Assembly: GCA_026129385.1 (NCBI GenBank)
Contig: JAHCIE010000019.1
Span: 1 to 21,576, forward strand
DNA: 21,576 bases
Direction of reading: 5' to 3'
Origin: Anaerolineae bacterium
GTDB lineage: Bacteria > Chloroflexota > Anaerolineae > Epilineales > JAHCIE01
Shown: positions 14,674 through 21,087 of the stretch, one piece after another
Position numbering within the stretch: position 1 is the stretch's first letter
Layout of the letters: every line of letters starts with the position of its first letter
The notes under the pieces: model-generated
Database searches by the model: none
The model's input: only the letters and a program-made list of their open reading frames with translations
What the model was told of the DNA's origin: nothing
Position numbers and translations under genes: made by a program

Positions 14674-16389
14674 ATGCGTGAATCGATGCCCCGCCGCGCA
14701 CTGGCGCTGGCCCTACTGGTCGCCGCTGCGTTGACTTTGCTCGCCGCCGCGTGCCGCCCGACCGTCCATGCCGACACGTCACCCGCCGACGCCCTGCTAG
14801 CTGCGGGGGAGAAGCAGCAGGTTATCCAGTTCAACCCGAACGCTGCCCTCCAGCAGCGCATCTTCGCCGATGGCTTCGTGCCCAACTCGCCGGAGTTCTC
14901 GGTGATCATCAACGGCGCGGGCTACTCAGGCCAGCGCGCCGAAAACCTCGGCAGCGGCCAGGTACGTGTCTACTATGTCATGGGGAACGATTACGGCAAC
15001 ATTCTATCCGTTACTCGCGGCGCAGGCAGCGGGGGACGTGTGCCCAACACGCTGCTGGCCGAGGGCGAGGGCCGCCAGGTCATCCAGTTCAACCCCAATG
15101 CCGCCCTTCAGAAGCGCATCTTCGCCGACGGCTTCGTGCCCAACTCGCCGGAGTTCAACCTGACCGTCGAAGGCGTGGCCTACGCGGCGCAGCGCGCCGA
15201 GAACCTGGGCAGCGGCGAGGTACGTGTCTATTATGTCACCAACGCTGACTATGGGAACGTGGGGTCCGTGACGCGCGGCGGCGACACCAGCGCGCCGAGT
15301 CTCCCACCCATCAGCCTCGTAGATACGACGCTGAGCGTGCCGCCCGGCATCAACATGCCGGCGCGGGCGATGCGCGCCCCCCAGGGCGTTAGCGTGTCGG
15401 TGGTGGCCGCCGGACTACGTCAGCCGCGCTTCATGACTTTCGACGCGGCAGGCAATCTGCTAGTGGCGGACCAGACCGGCAGCGTCTACCGCTACCCGAC
15501 CGTCAACGGCGCGCTTCAGCCGACCGGGGCCGCGCCCGCCCCCATCCTGAGCGGCCTCAACGCTCCGACAAGCCTGGCCCTGTACCAGGCGACTGACGGC
15601 GTGTACCTGTACGTGGGGGAGACGGACCGCATCAGCCGCTATCGCTACACGCCCGATGGCCCGCCCGGCGGGCGCGAGACCGTCGTCACGCTACCGAGCG
15701 GCGGCGGCCACTTCACGCGCACCGTCGTCTTTGGCCCCGACGGCAAGATGTACGTGTCGGTCGGCTCGTCGTGCAACATTTGCCAGGAGCAGGACGAGCG
15801 GCGGGCCGCCGTGCTGCGCTACAACCCCGACGGCAGCGGCTACGAGCGTTTCGCCTGGGGCCTGCGCAATGCCGTCGGCCTGGCCTTCCAGCCGGGGACC
15901 AGCCGTCTGTGGGCGACGGTGAACGAACGCGACAACCAGGGCAACGATATCCCGCCCGACCTGGTGACCATCGTCGGCCAGGGGCAAGACTTCGGCTGGC
16001 CGCGCTGCCTGCCGCCCAACGCCACGCCCCAGACGCCCGGCGCCGATTGCAGCAATATCACGCCGCCCACCGTGCCCATCGGCGCGCACGCCGCCCCGCT
16101 GGGGCTGGCCTTCTACACGGGCAGCCAGTTCCCCGCCGCGTACCTGGGCAACGCGATCGTCGCCCAGCACGGCTCGTGGAACCGCCAGCCACCCGCCGAG
16201 CCGAAGCTGCTGCGCATCCGCTTTGAGGGTGGGCAGGCGGTCGGCGCAGAGGACTTCGTCACCGGCTGGCAATTCCCGAACGGGCAGCGTTGGGGGCGCG
16301 TCGCGGGCGTCATCGTCGCCCCTGACGGCAGCCTCATCGTGTCCGACGATCAGGCGGGCGTGCTGTACCGGGTGGCGTACTCAGGCTGA
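14674..16389 (+). CDS. Lipoprotein glucose/sorbosone dehydrogenase-family protein with duplicated N-terminal module
   Basis: 571 residues, secreted. A lipoprotein signal (1-27: basic MRESMPRR, hydrophobic core, LLAAAC with Cys27) is followed by two tandem modules (about 38-117 and 124-203) with 86-residue period, sharing QVIQFNPNAALQ, RIFADGFVPNSPEF, QRAENLGSG and VRVYYV. I do not recognise the module. Residues about 235-570 are a six-bladed beta-propeller of the glucose/sorbosone dehydrogenase family, whose known members use PQQ: GGGHFTRTVVFGPDGKMYVS with His347 at the catalytic-base position, SSCNIC (365-370), FAWGLRNAVGLAFQP with Arg398, SWNRQP (501-506) and VAPDGSLIVSDD. Substrate unknown; an aldose sugar is the family guess. 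ATG 14674 chosen because the signal peptide begins there. No PQQ synthesis genes are in the window. Confidence 0.87.
   Translation: MRESMPRRALALALLVAAALTLLAAACRPTVHADTSPADALLAAGEKQQVIQFNPNAALQQRIFADGFVPNSPEFSVIINGAGYSGQRAENLGSGQVRVYYVMGNDYGNILSVTRGAGSGGRVPNTLLAEGEGRQVIQFNPNAALQKRIFADGFVPNSPEFNLTVEGVAYAAQRAENLGSGEVRVYYVTNADYGNVGSVTRGGDTSAPSLPPISLVDTTLSVPPGINMPARAMRAPQGVSVSVVAAGLRQPRFMTFDAAGNLLVADQTGSVYRYPTVNGALQPTGAAPAPILSGLNAPTSLALYQATDGVYLYVGETDRISRYRYTPDGPPGGRETVVTLPSGGGHFTRTVVFGPDGKMYVSVGSSCNICQEQDERRAAVLRYNPDGSGYERFAWGLRNAVGLAFQPGTSRLWATVNERDNQGNDIPPDLVTIVGQGQDFGWPRCLPPNATPQTPGADCSNITPPTVPIGAHAAPLGLAFYTGSQFPAAYLGNAIVAQHGSWNRQPPAEPKLLRIRFEGGQAVGAEDFVTGWQFPNGQRWGRVAGVIVAPDGSLIVSDDQAGVLYRVAYSG
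14785..15282 (+). repeat. In-frame tandem duplication, 258-base period
   Basis: Two copies (14785-15024 and 15043-15282) encode the duplicated module of the sorbosone dehydrogenase-like lipoprotein. Long blocks are near-identical at DNA level, for instance around 14818-14900 and 15076-15158, while the second half of each copy has diverged. This points to a fairly recent duplication or ongoing gene conversion. Confidence 0.8.
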
Positions 16390-16441
16390 GGGAGTGGGGT
16401 TGAGATGCGTCCTCGGCGATGAGGTCGCGGGCGGGCGCGTT

Positions 16442-17758
16442 CTATTGTCCCCCTGGCGTCAGTGATGCGCCTGTCGCAGGCTGGGCCGTCGGTGTTTCCA
16501 GGGCGGTGGGCGGCTCGGGGGGATGCTCGTCGTAGGTGCGTAGCGGCGTGGAGGCGAGGGCGGTCCAGGCGGTGATGATGATGGTGGCGACGCCGCCGAT
16601 CACGACGGACAGTGGCCCGCCGACGGCGGCCGCCAACAATCCCGACTCTAGCTCGCCCAGTTGCGGGCCGCCCATGAAGAAGACCATGTTGACTGACACC
16701 ATGCGCCCGCGCAGCCGGTCGGGCGTCACGAGCTGGCGGATGGTCTGGCGGATGACGGTGCTGACGATGTCGGCGGCGCCGATCAGGCCCAGCGCGGCGA
16801 AGGATAGCCAGAACATACGCGACGCGCCGAAGACGACCGTCCCCAGGCCGTAGAGGGCCACGGCGATGAGCAGTAGCGGCCCCTGGTGGCGCAGGCGCGG
16901 GATGAAGGACATGACCAGGCTCGCGCTCACTGCGCCGACGGCCGACGCCGCCGACAGAATGCCGAACCCCTGCGCCCCCACGTCCAGGATATCTTTCGCG
17001 AAGATGGGCAGCAACTGGTTGGCCGACGAGAAGAAGGTCGCCACGAAGTCGAGCAGCATGGTGACGCGAACGAGGGGCTGGCTGAAGACGAACTTCCAGC
17101 CCTCCTTCAGCGCGCCGAAGCTGACGTCGCGCTTCTCAGTCACGGTGAAACGGGTGTGCAGTAGCGCCAGGGCGACCAGCACGGCAACGAAGGACAGGGC
17201 ATTGATCCAGTACACCAGGCCGATGCCGAGACGCTGGATGACAAAGCCTGCCAGCATCGGCCCGGCAATATTGGCTCCCTGCCAGGCGATGGTATTGAGG
17301 CTGACGGCGTTGCTGAATGCCTCGCGGGGCACAAGGTTGGGGGCGATGGACTGGCGGGCGGGGCTGTCGAAGGCGACGGCCGCCGCGCCTATGGCGGTCA
17401 GGGCATAGATCATCAGGGGTGTGATGATCTGAGCGTTGGTCAGCGCGCCCAGCACTGCTGCAATCAGCATCATGATCGTCTGGGTGACGAGCAGCAGCTT
17501 GCGGCGATCGACGTTGTCGGCGATGACGCCGCCCAGGAGCGAGAAGATGACGATGGGGACCACGCGCACCAGGCCGGTCAGTCCCAGGTAGACGGGGCTG
17601 CCGGTCAGCTCGTAGATCTGATAGTTGAGCGCGACGAACTGCATCTGGGTGCCGGCGCCCGAGATCAACTGGCCGGCCCACATGAGGCGGAAGTCGTGAT
17701 ATTTGAAGGCAGCGAAGCGCGGCGGTTTGTCCGAGGGGGGCGCGGGGGCCGTGGGCAT
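16442..17758 (-). CDS. MFS transporter (MFS_3/EntS-like exporter family)
   Basis: A major facilitator superfamily membrane transporter of 438 residues. Many hydrophobic segments cover about 20-410, consistent with 12 helices. Seen: FRLMWAGQLISGAGTQMQFVALNYQIYEL (in two parts, 23-51), the loop 2-3 motif GGVIADNVDRRKLLL (76-90), and FDSPARQSIAPNLVPREAFSNAVSLNTIAWQGANIAGP, read across 130-167, typical of the EntS-like branch that exports small molecules such as siderophores. The substrate cannot be predicted. The C-terminal 35 residues are hydrophilic, Pro/Thr-rich. Convergent with the lipoprotein gene (52 bases between stops) and divergent from the M20 gene. A weak promoter is seen at 17803-17830. 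Confidence 0.9.
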   Translation of the reverse strand: MPTAPAPPSDKPPRFAAFKYHDFRLMWAGQLISGAGTQMQFVALNYQIYELTGSPVYLGLTGLVRVVPIVIFSLLGGVIADNVDRRKLLLVTQTIMMLIAAVLGALTNAQIITPLMIYALTAIGAAAVAFDSPARQSIAPNLVPREAFSNAVSLNTIAWQGANIAGPMLAGFVIQRLGIGLVYWINALSFVAVLVALALLHTRFTVTEKRDVSFGALKEGWKFVFSQPLVRVTMLLDFVATFFSSANQLLPIFAKDILDVGAQGFGILSAASAVGAVSASLVMSFIPRLRHQGPLLLIAVALYGLGTVVFGASRMFWLSFAALGLIGAADIVSTVIRQTIRQLVTPDRLRGRMVSVNMVFFMGGPQLGELESGLLAAAVGGPLSVVIGGVATIIITAWTALASTPLRTYDEHPPEPPTALETPTAQPATGASLTPGGQ

Positions 17759-17802
17759 GGGCTGATTCGTCTCGATGAACGGCAGGCGGCACGGTGCGGC
17801 TA

Positions 17803-17830
17803 AGTGTAAGCACGCACCAGGAGAAGTAAA
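17803..17830 (-). promoter_or_regulatory. Possible promoter of the MFS transporter gene
   Basis: Minus strand TTTACT (17825-17830), 16-base spacer, TACACT (17803-17808), four of six matches each. Predicted leader about 40 bases. Confidence 0.35.
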
Positions 17831-17851
17831 GTTTCACCGCGACAGGCGGCC

Positions 17852-17879
17852 TTGACACGTTCCCCGTGTGCGACACAAT
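17852..17879 (+). promoter_or_regulatory. Probable promoter of the M20 amidohydrolase gene
   Basis: Perfect TTGACA (17852-17857), 16-base spacer, CACAAT (17874-17879; four of six). The start codon lies 34 bases further with GGAGG in between. Confidence 0.5.
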
Positions 17880-17913
17880 TCAGGCCATTCCCCATCCCAC
17901 CCCTGGAGGTTGT

Positions 17914-19080
17914 GTGAGCCGTTCTGTTCCTCTCAGCAGTGAGGCTGTCCTGGCGACCCTGGCTGACCTGATCGCCATCCCGTCCATCAACCCCGACCTG
18001 GCCGCCCACGCGCCCGGCGAGGCCGCCATCGCCGACTACTGTGCCCACTTCCTGCGCGAGGCAGGCCTCGCCGTGGAGGTCCAGGAAGTGGCCCCTGGCC
18101 GCCCCAACGTCATCGGCATCCTGCGCGGGACGGGCGGCGGGCGCTCGCTGATGCTCAACGGCCACGTCGATACCGTCGGCGTCGAGGGCATGGCCGAGCC
18201 GTTCACCCCGCGCCGGCGCGACGGTCACATCCTGGGTCGCGGCTCGTCCGACATGAAGGGCAGTATCGCCGCCATGCTGTGGACGGCGCGCGCCCTCCGC
18301 GAGGCGGGCGTCCAGCTGAAGGGCGACCTGCTCATCGCGTGTGTCGTGGACGAGGAATATGTTTCCATCGGCACGGAAGCCCTGGTGCGAGCCTACACCG
18401 CCGACGCGGCCATCGTCACCGAGCCGACCGACCTGGGCTTGTGCCTGGCGCACCGGGGCTTCGTGTGGGTGGAGGTCGAGACGGCCGGCCGGGCCGCCCA
18501 CGGCAGTCGCCCCAACGAGGGTGTCGACGCCATCACCCACATGGGCCGCTTCCTGGTGGCGCTCGAGGACTACGGGCGCGCGTTGCAGGCGCGACCCCAC
18601 CCGGCCCTGGTCACGCCACCGTCGGTCCATGCCTCGATGATATCGGGCGGGCGCGAGTGGAGCATGTACCCCGACGTGTGCCAGGTCCAGCTAGAGCGGC
18701 GCACCGTCAGCGGCGAGACGCCCCAGGCCGTGCTGGCTGAGATCGAGGCCATCCTGGCCCGCCTGGCCGCTGACGATCCAGCCTTCCGCGCCACGGCCCG
18801 CCTGGTGTTCAGCCGCGAGCCGTTCGGCATCGACGCCGACGCGCCCATCGCGCGCACGGTGGCGGCGGCGACTGAGAGCGTGCTGGGCCACGCCCCCGCG
18901 CTGGTGGGGCAGACGGCGTGGACCGACGCGGCCCTGCTGCAAGCGGCGGGCATCCCGACGGTGCTGTTTGGCAACACCGGCGGCGGCTGGCACAGCGTCG
19001 ACGAGTGGGTGGAGGCAGAGTCGGTGGTCCAGTGTGCGCAGGTTCTCATCGAGACGGCGCGGCGCTGGTGCGGGGAATGA
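17914..19080 (+). CDS. M20-family zinc metallo-amidohydrolase (ArgE/DapE/CPG2-like)
   Basis: A dizinc deacylase or peptidase of 388 residues; family members include acetylornithine deacetylase, succinyl-diaminopimelate desuccinylase and carboxypeptidase G2. All metal-site motifs are visible: NGHVDTV with His84, GRGSSDMKGS with Asp113, the catalytic DEEY Glu147/Glu148, VTEPT with Glu170, and GGGWHSVDEW with His360. AGRAAHGSRPNEGVDAI (191-207) begins the lid (dimerisation) domain. The start is GTG at 17914 because GGAGG (17905-17909) stands four bases upstream; an ATG at 17866 in the same frame lies on the predicted promoter and would precede it. Substrate is uncertain: no arginine or lysine genes adjoin it. 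The TGA stop is immediately followed by repeat array C. Confidence 0.92.
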   Translation: MSRSVPLSSEAVLATLADLIAIPSINPDLAAHAPGEAAIADYCAHFLREAGLAVEVQEVAPGRPNVIGILRGTGGGRSLMLNGHVDTVGVEGMAEPFTPRRRDGHILGRGSSDMKGSIAAMLWTARALREAGVQLKGDLLIACVVDEEYVSIGTEALVRAYTADAAIVTEPTDLGLCLAHRGFVWVEVETAGRAAHGSRPNEGVDAITHMGRFLVALEDYGRALQARPHPALVTPPSVHASMISGGREWSMYPDVCQVQLERRTVSGETPQAVLAEIEAILARLAADDPAFRATARLVFSREPFGIDADAPIARTVAAATESVLGHAPALVGQTAWTDAALLQAAGIPTVLFGNTGGGWHSVDEWVEAESVVQCAQVLIETARRWCGE

Positions 19081-19171
19081 CGACCGACCACCGACCACCG
19101 ACCACCGACCACCGACCACCGACCACCGAAACGACTCTTCCGTAGTCGGTCGTCAGTGGTCAGTGGTCGCG
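19081..19171. repeat. Heptamer-phased repeat array C (dyad-symmetric)
   Basis: Thirteen 7-base units in phase: CGACCGA, then CCACCGA six times, AACGACT, CTTCCGT, AGTCGGT, CGTCAGT, GGTCAGT, GGTCGCG. The left run reads GACCACC, the right side GGTCAGT/GGTCGGT, so a long hairpin is possible. It starts on the base after the M20 stop and runs into the last codons of the convergent nucleotidyltransferase-fold gene, whose TGA stop (19153-19155) lies inside the array. Confidence 0.85.
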
Positions 19172-19629
19172 TTCGCGTCGGCATAAGCCTGGATAAGCGC
19201 GGCCTTCTCGGTTCGGCCCATGCGGCGGTAGGCGTCGGCCTCGTAGGCCAGGGGCAGGACACGCACGCGCAGGCCGTCCACCTCAACCCAGCGGGCGAGG
19301 CGCGGTAGGTCGGGCGCGGGGTCCCACTCACCGTCGGGGGCGCGCTGTTGGATGTCGCCCATGACCTCGACCTCGATGCCATCGATGACGAACGCGCCCC
19401 AGTGGGAGCGGGTTCGCTCGCGGGCCACGAAGGCGACGGGGCGCGTCGTGTAGGCGGCGAGGCGGCGCTGAATCTCATACGCGCCCGCCTCGTTCGTTTG
19501 GAGGTCCACGTCGCGCGGCTCCAGCGACATCCCCTGCAACGCCAACCCCACGCTGCCGGTGATGACCCACACTACCCCATCCAGATCGCGGTCCAGCCGC
19601 CGCAAGACGGCCATGATTGCGTCACGCAT
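19153..19629 (-). CDS. Small nucleotidyltransferase-fold protein
   Basis: 158 residues from the ATG at 19629. Seen: VWVITGSVGLALQGM (20-34) with the GS pair, then PRDVDLQTNEAG with the Asp-x-Asp metal ligands (40, 42), the hallmark of the polymerase-beta-type nucleotidyltransferase fold. Later DGIEVEVMGDIQQRAPDGEW supplies a possible third acidic residue, and VEVDGLRVRVLPLAYEADAYRRMGRTEKA is the C-terminal part. Similar small proteins are found alone in many bacteria; the role is unknown and it is neither a clear toxin nor a resistance enzyme. In-frame ATGs at 19668 and 19689 are alternatives; only 19629 has a purine-rich AGAGG at about ten bases. The last residues (NATTDH) are encoded by repeat array C. 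Confidence 0.72.
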   Translation of the reverse strand: MRDAIMAVLRRLDRDLDGVVWVITGSVGLALQGMSLEPRDVDLQTNEAGAYEIQRRLAAYTTRPVAFVARERTRSHWGAFVIDGIEVEVMGDIQQRAPDGEWDPAPDLPRLARWVEVDGLRVRVLPLAYEADAYRRMGRTEKAALIQAYADANATTDH

Positions 19630-19731
19630 AGGTCTAGCCTCTGCTGCTCCTGCCTGGTCCGGGTTCATCGGTATTCGTCCGCGTCCCATCCTCTTGGGCG
19701 CTTCTGGGGACTACGTCGCCGCCAGGCGCGA

Positions 19732-19776
19732 GGGCGGCCACGGGGGCACGCGGGCGGCCACGGGGGGCCGCCCCTA
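19732..19776. repeat. GGGCGGCC hairpin element with half-copy, copy 3, overlapping the mutY stop
   Basis: A half copy (19732-19747, GGGCGGCCACGGGGGC) is followed by ACGCGG sequence and a full hairpin: arms GGGCGGCC (19752-19759) and GGCCGCCC (19766-19773), loop ACGGGG, then CTA, which is the mutY stop codon on the other strand (19774-19776). As mutY mRNA the hairpin begins right after the TAG. Confidence 0.75.
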
Positions 19777-20874
19777 CCTGCGCCGCAGCGCGGCCAGAAT
19801 CCGCTGGTCGGTGACGGCCATGGCGTAGCGGTCCACGTCGGCCAGGGTGGTCCAGGCGAAGGCGGCGACCTCGACGGCGCGCGGCTCGCCGCTGACGATG
19901 CGGCCGTGGAAGGCGTGCAGCGTGATGCGGAAGTGGGTATAGGCGTGGCGCACCACCGTCACCGCGTCACCCACCGCCACCTCAATCGCCAGCTCCTCGC
20001 GCAGCTCGCGGCGCAGGCAGTCGGCCAGCGTCTCGCCGGGGTCGCACTTGCCGCCCGGAAACTCCCACAGGCCGCCCAGCATCTTGTCCAGCGGGCGCTG
20101 CGCGACCAGGAACTCGTCGCCGCGCCAGATGACACCCGCCGTCACGTCGTAGTGGGGCGTCTGGCGGCGCGGCGGCCGCGTCGGCAGCGCGTCCTGGATA
20201 CCCATCGCTCGCCCCTGGCACAGGCTCATGACCGGGCAGGCCAGGCAGCGCGGCCGCGCCGCAATGCAGATCGTCGCCCCCAGGTCCATGAGGGCCTCGT
20301 TGAACGCGCCCGGCGCGTCGGCCGGCACGAGGGCCTCGGACAAGGCCCACAGTCGCCGCTCGGTGGCCGGGGCGCGCACGTTGTCGGTGATGGCGAACAC
20401 CCGGGCCAGGACGCGCCGCACGTTGCCGTCGAGGATGGGGGCGGGCTGGCCGAAGGCGATGCTGAGAATGGCCCCCAGGGTGTAGCGGCCGATGCCCGGC
20501 AGCCGCGCCAGGGCGTGGGCGTCGCTGGGGACCCGGCCGCCGTGCTCGGCGACCACGATCTGGGCGGCGCGGTGCAGGTGGCGGGCGCGGGCGTAGTAGC
20601 CCAGGCCCTCCCACGCCTTGAGCACGTCGTCCAGGGGCGCGGCGGCCAGCGTCGCGACGGTCGGGAAGCGCGCCAGGAAGCGGTCGTAGTACGGGCCGAC
20701 GGTGGTCACGCCGGTCTGTTGCAGCATGATCTCGGCGACCCAGACGCGGTACGGGTCACGGCGGCCGTCATCGGCGGCGGCGCGCCACGGCAGGTGGCCG
20801 CGCTGACCCGACCCCCAGGCCAGCAGGCGGGCCGCGAACTCATCGCGCCAGGCAGGGTTGAGGGGAAGGGTCAC
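19774..20874 (-). CDS. mutY: A/G-specific adenine DNA glycosylase with Nudix-box C-terminal domain
   Basis: Removes adenine mispaired with 8-oxoguanine. 366 residues from GTG 20874. Seen: WVAEIMLQQTGVTTVGPYYDRF (45-66, in two parts) with catalytic Glu48; helix-hairpin-helix LPGIGRYTLGAI (125-136); LDGNVRRVLARV with Asp149; the 4Fe-4S loop Cys203-x6-Cys210-x2-Cys213-x5-Cys219; and a C-terminal MutT-like domain with FPGGKCDPGE (272-281) and RELREEL (289-295). The Nudix box keeps G-x5-E-x7-REUxEE, more complete than in E. coli MutY. An in-frame ATG exists at 20958, but the strong promoter at 20930-20958 would start transcription after it, so the GTG is preferred; no Shine-Dalgarno is seen. The leader is repeat array D; the 3' end is hairpin copy 3. 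Confidence 0.93.
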   Translation of the reverse strand: MTLPLNPAWRDEFAARLLAWGSGQRGHLPWRAAADDGRRDPYRVWVAEIMLQQTGVTTVGPYYDRFLARFPTVATLAAAPLDDVLKAWEGLGYYARARHLHRAAQIVVAEHGGRVPSDAHALARLPGIGRYTLGAILSIAFGQPAPILDGNVRRVLARVFAITDNVRAPATERRLWALSEALVPADAPGAFNEALMDLGATICIAARPRCLACPVMSLCQGRAMGIQDALPTRPPRRQTPHYDVTAGVIWRGDEFLVAQRPLDKMLGGLWEFPGGKCDPGETLADCLRRELREELAIEVAVGDAVTVVRHAYTHFRITLHAFHGRIVSGEPRAVEVAAFAWTTLADVDRYAMAVTDQRILAALRRR

Positions 20875-20926
20875 GGTGGTCAGTGGTCGGTGGTCGGTGG
20901 TCGGTGGTCGGTGGTCAGATGGCAGA
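20871..20926. repeat. Heptamer-phased repeat array D in the mutY leader
   Basis: Eight in-phase units: TCACGGT, GGTCAGT, GGTCGGT four times, GGTCAGA, TGGCAGA. Unlike arrays A-C it has one orientation only. It fills nearly the whole predicted 5' untranslated region of mutY and includes the GTG start codon. If translated from the upstream ATG it would give a DHRPPTT heptapeptide repeat. Confidence 0.82.
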
Positions 20927-20929
20927 CAG

Positions 20930-20958
20930 ATAATAGGGGCTAAGCTCAGGCTCGTCAA
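20930..20958 (-). promoter_or_regulatory. Promoter of mutY
   Basis: Minus strand TTGACG (20953-20958), 17-base spacer, TATTAT (20930-20935): five of six matches in both boxes at ideal spacing. Its -35 is eight bases from the -35 of the divergent promoter at 20967, so the two polymerase sites overlap. Confidence 0.68.
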
Positions 20959-20961
20959 GGC

Positions 20962-20980
20962 GCGCGTTGACCAAACGCGC
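20962..20980. promoter_or_regulatory. Operator-like inverted repeat on the -35 box of the TIM-barrel gene
   Basis: GCGCGTT (20962-20968) and AACGCGC (20974-20980) are perfect 7-base arms around GACCA. The site covers the TTGACC -35 box of the divergent promoter, a position expected for a repressor. The family of regulator is unknown; LacI-type sites are of similar size. Confidence 0.4.
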
Positions 20981-20995
20981 CGATTGGGTTATCCT
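20967..20995 (+). promoter_or_regulatory. Probable promoter of the TIM-barrel isomerase-like gene
   Basis: TTGACC (20967-20972), 17-base spacer, TATCCT (20990-20995): five and four of six matches. The leader to the GTG at 21088 is about 86 bases with nothing else recognised except the Shine-Dalgarno. Confidence 0.5.
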
Positions 20996-21087
20996 ACGCC
21001 CGGCGGCCGACACGCCCGGCCGCTGCGTTCCATGTACCTTCTTGCCCCACGCGGGGCGATGCCAGAGCGATGTCGAAGGAGGCGAGG

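Noticed and set aside
19081..19171. CRISPR array
   Set aside because: Units are 7 bases with no spacers, and no cas genes are present.
19348..20943. Plus-strand open frame of 531 codons opposite mutY and the nucleotidyltransferase-fold gene
   Set aside because: Low-complexity Arg/Gly/Ala/His protein with no domain; the minus strand here encodes a clear MutY.
20875..20958. N-terminal heptapeptide repeat (DHRPPTT) of MutY from ATG 20958
   Set aside because: The promoter overlaps this ATG, so the transcript should start downstream; the residues are translated repeat DNA with no counterpart in MutY.
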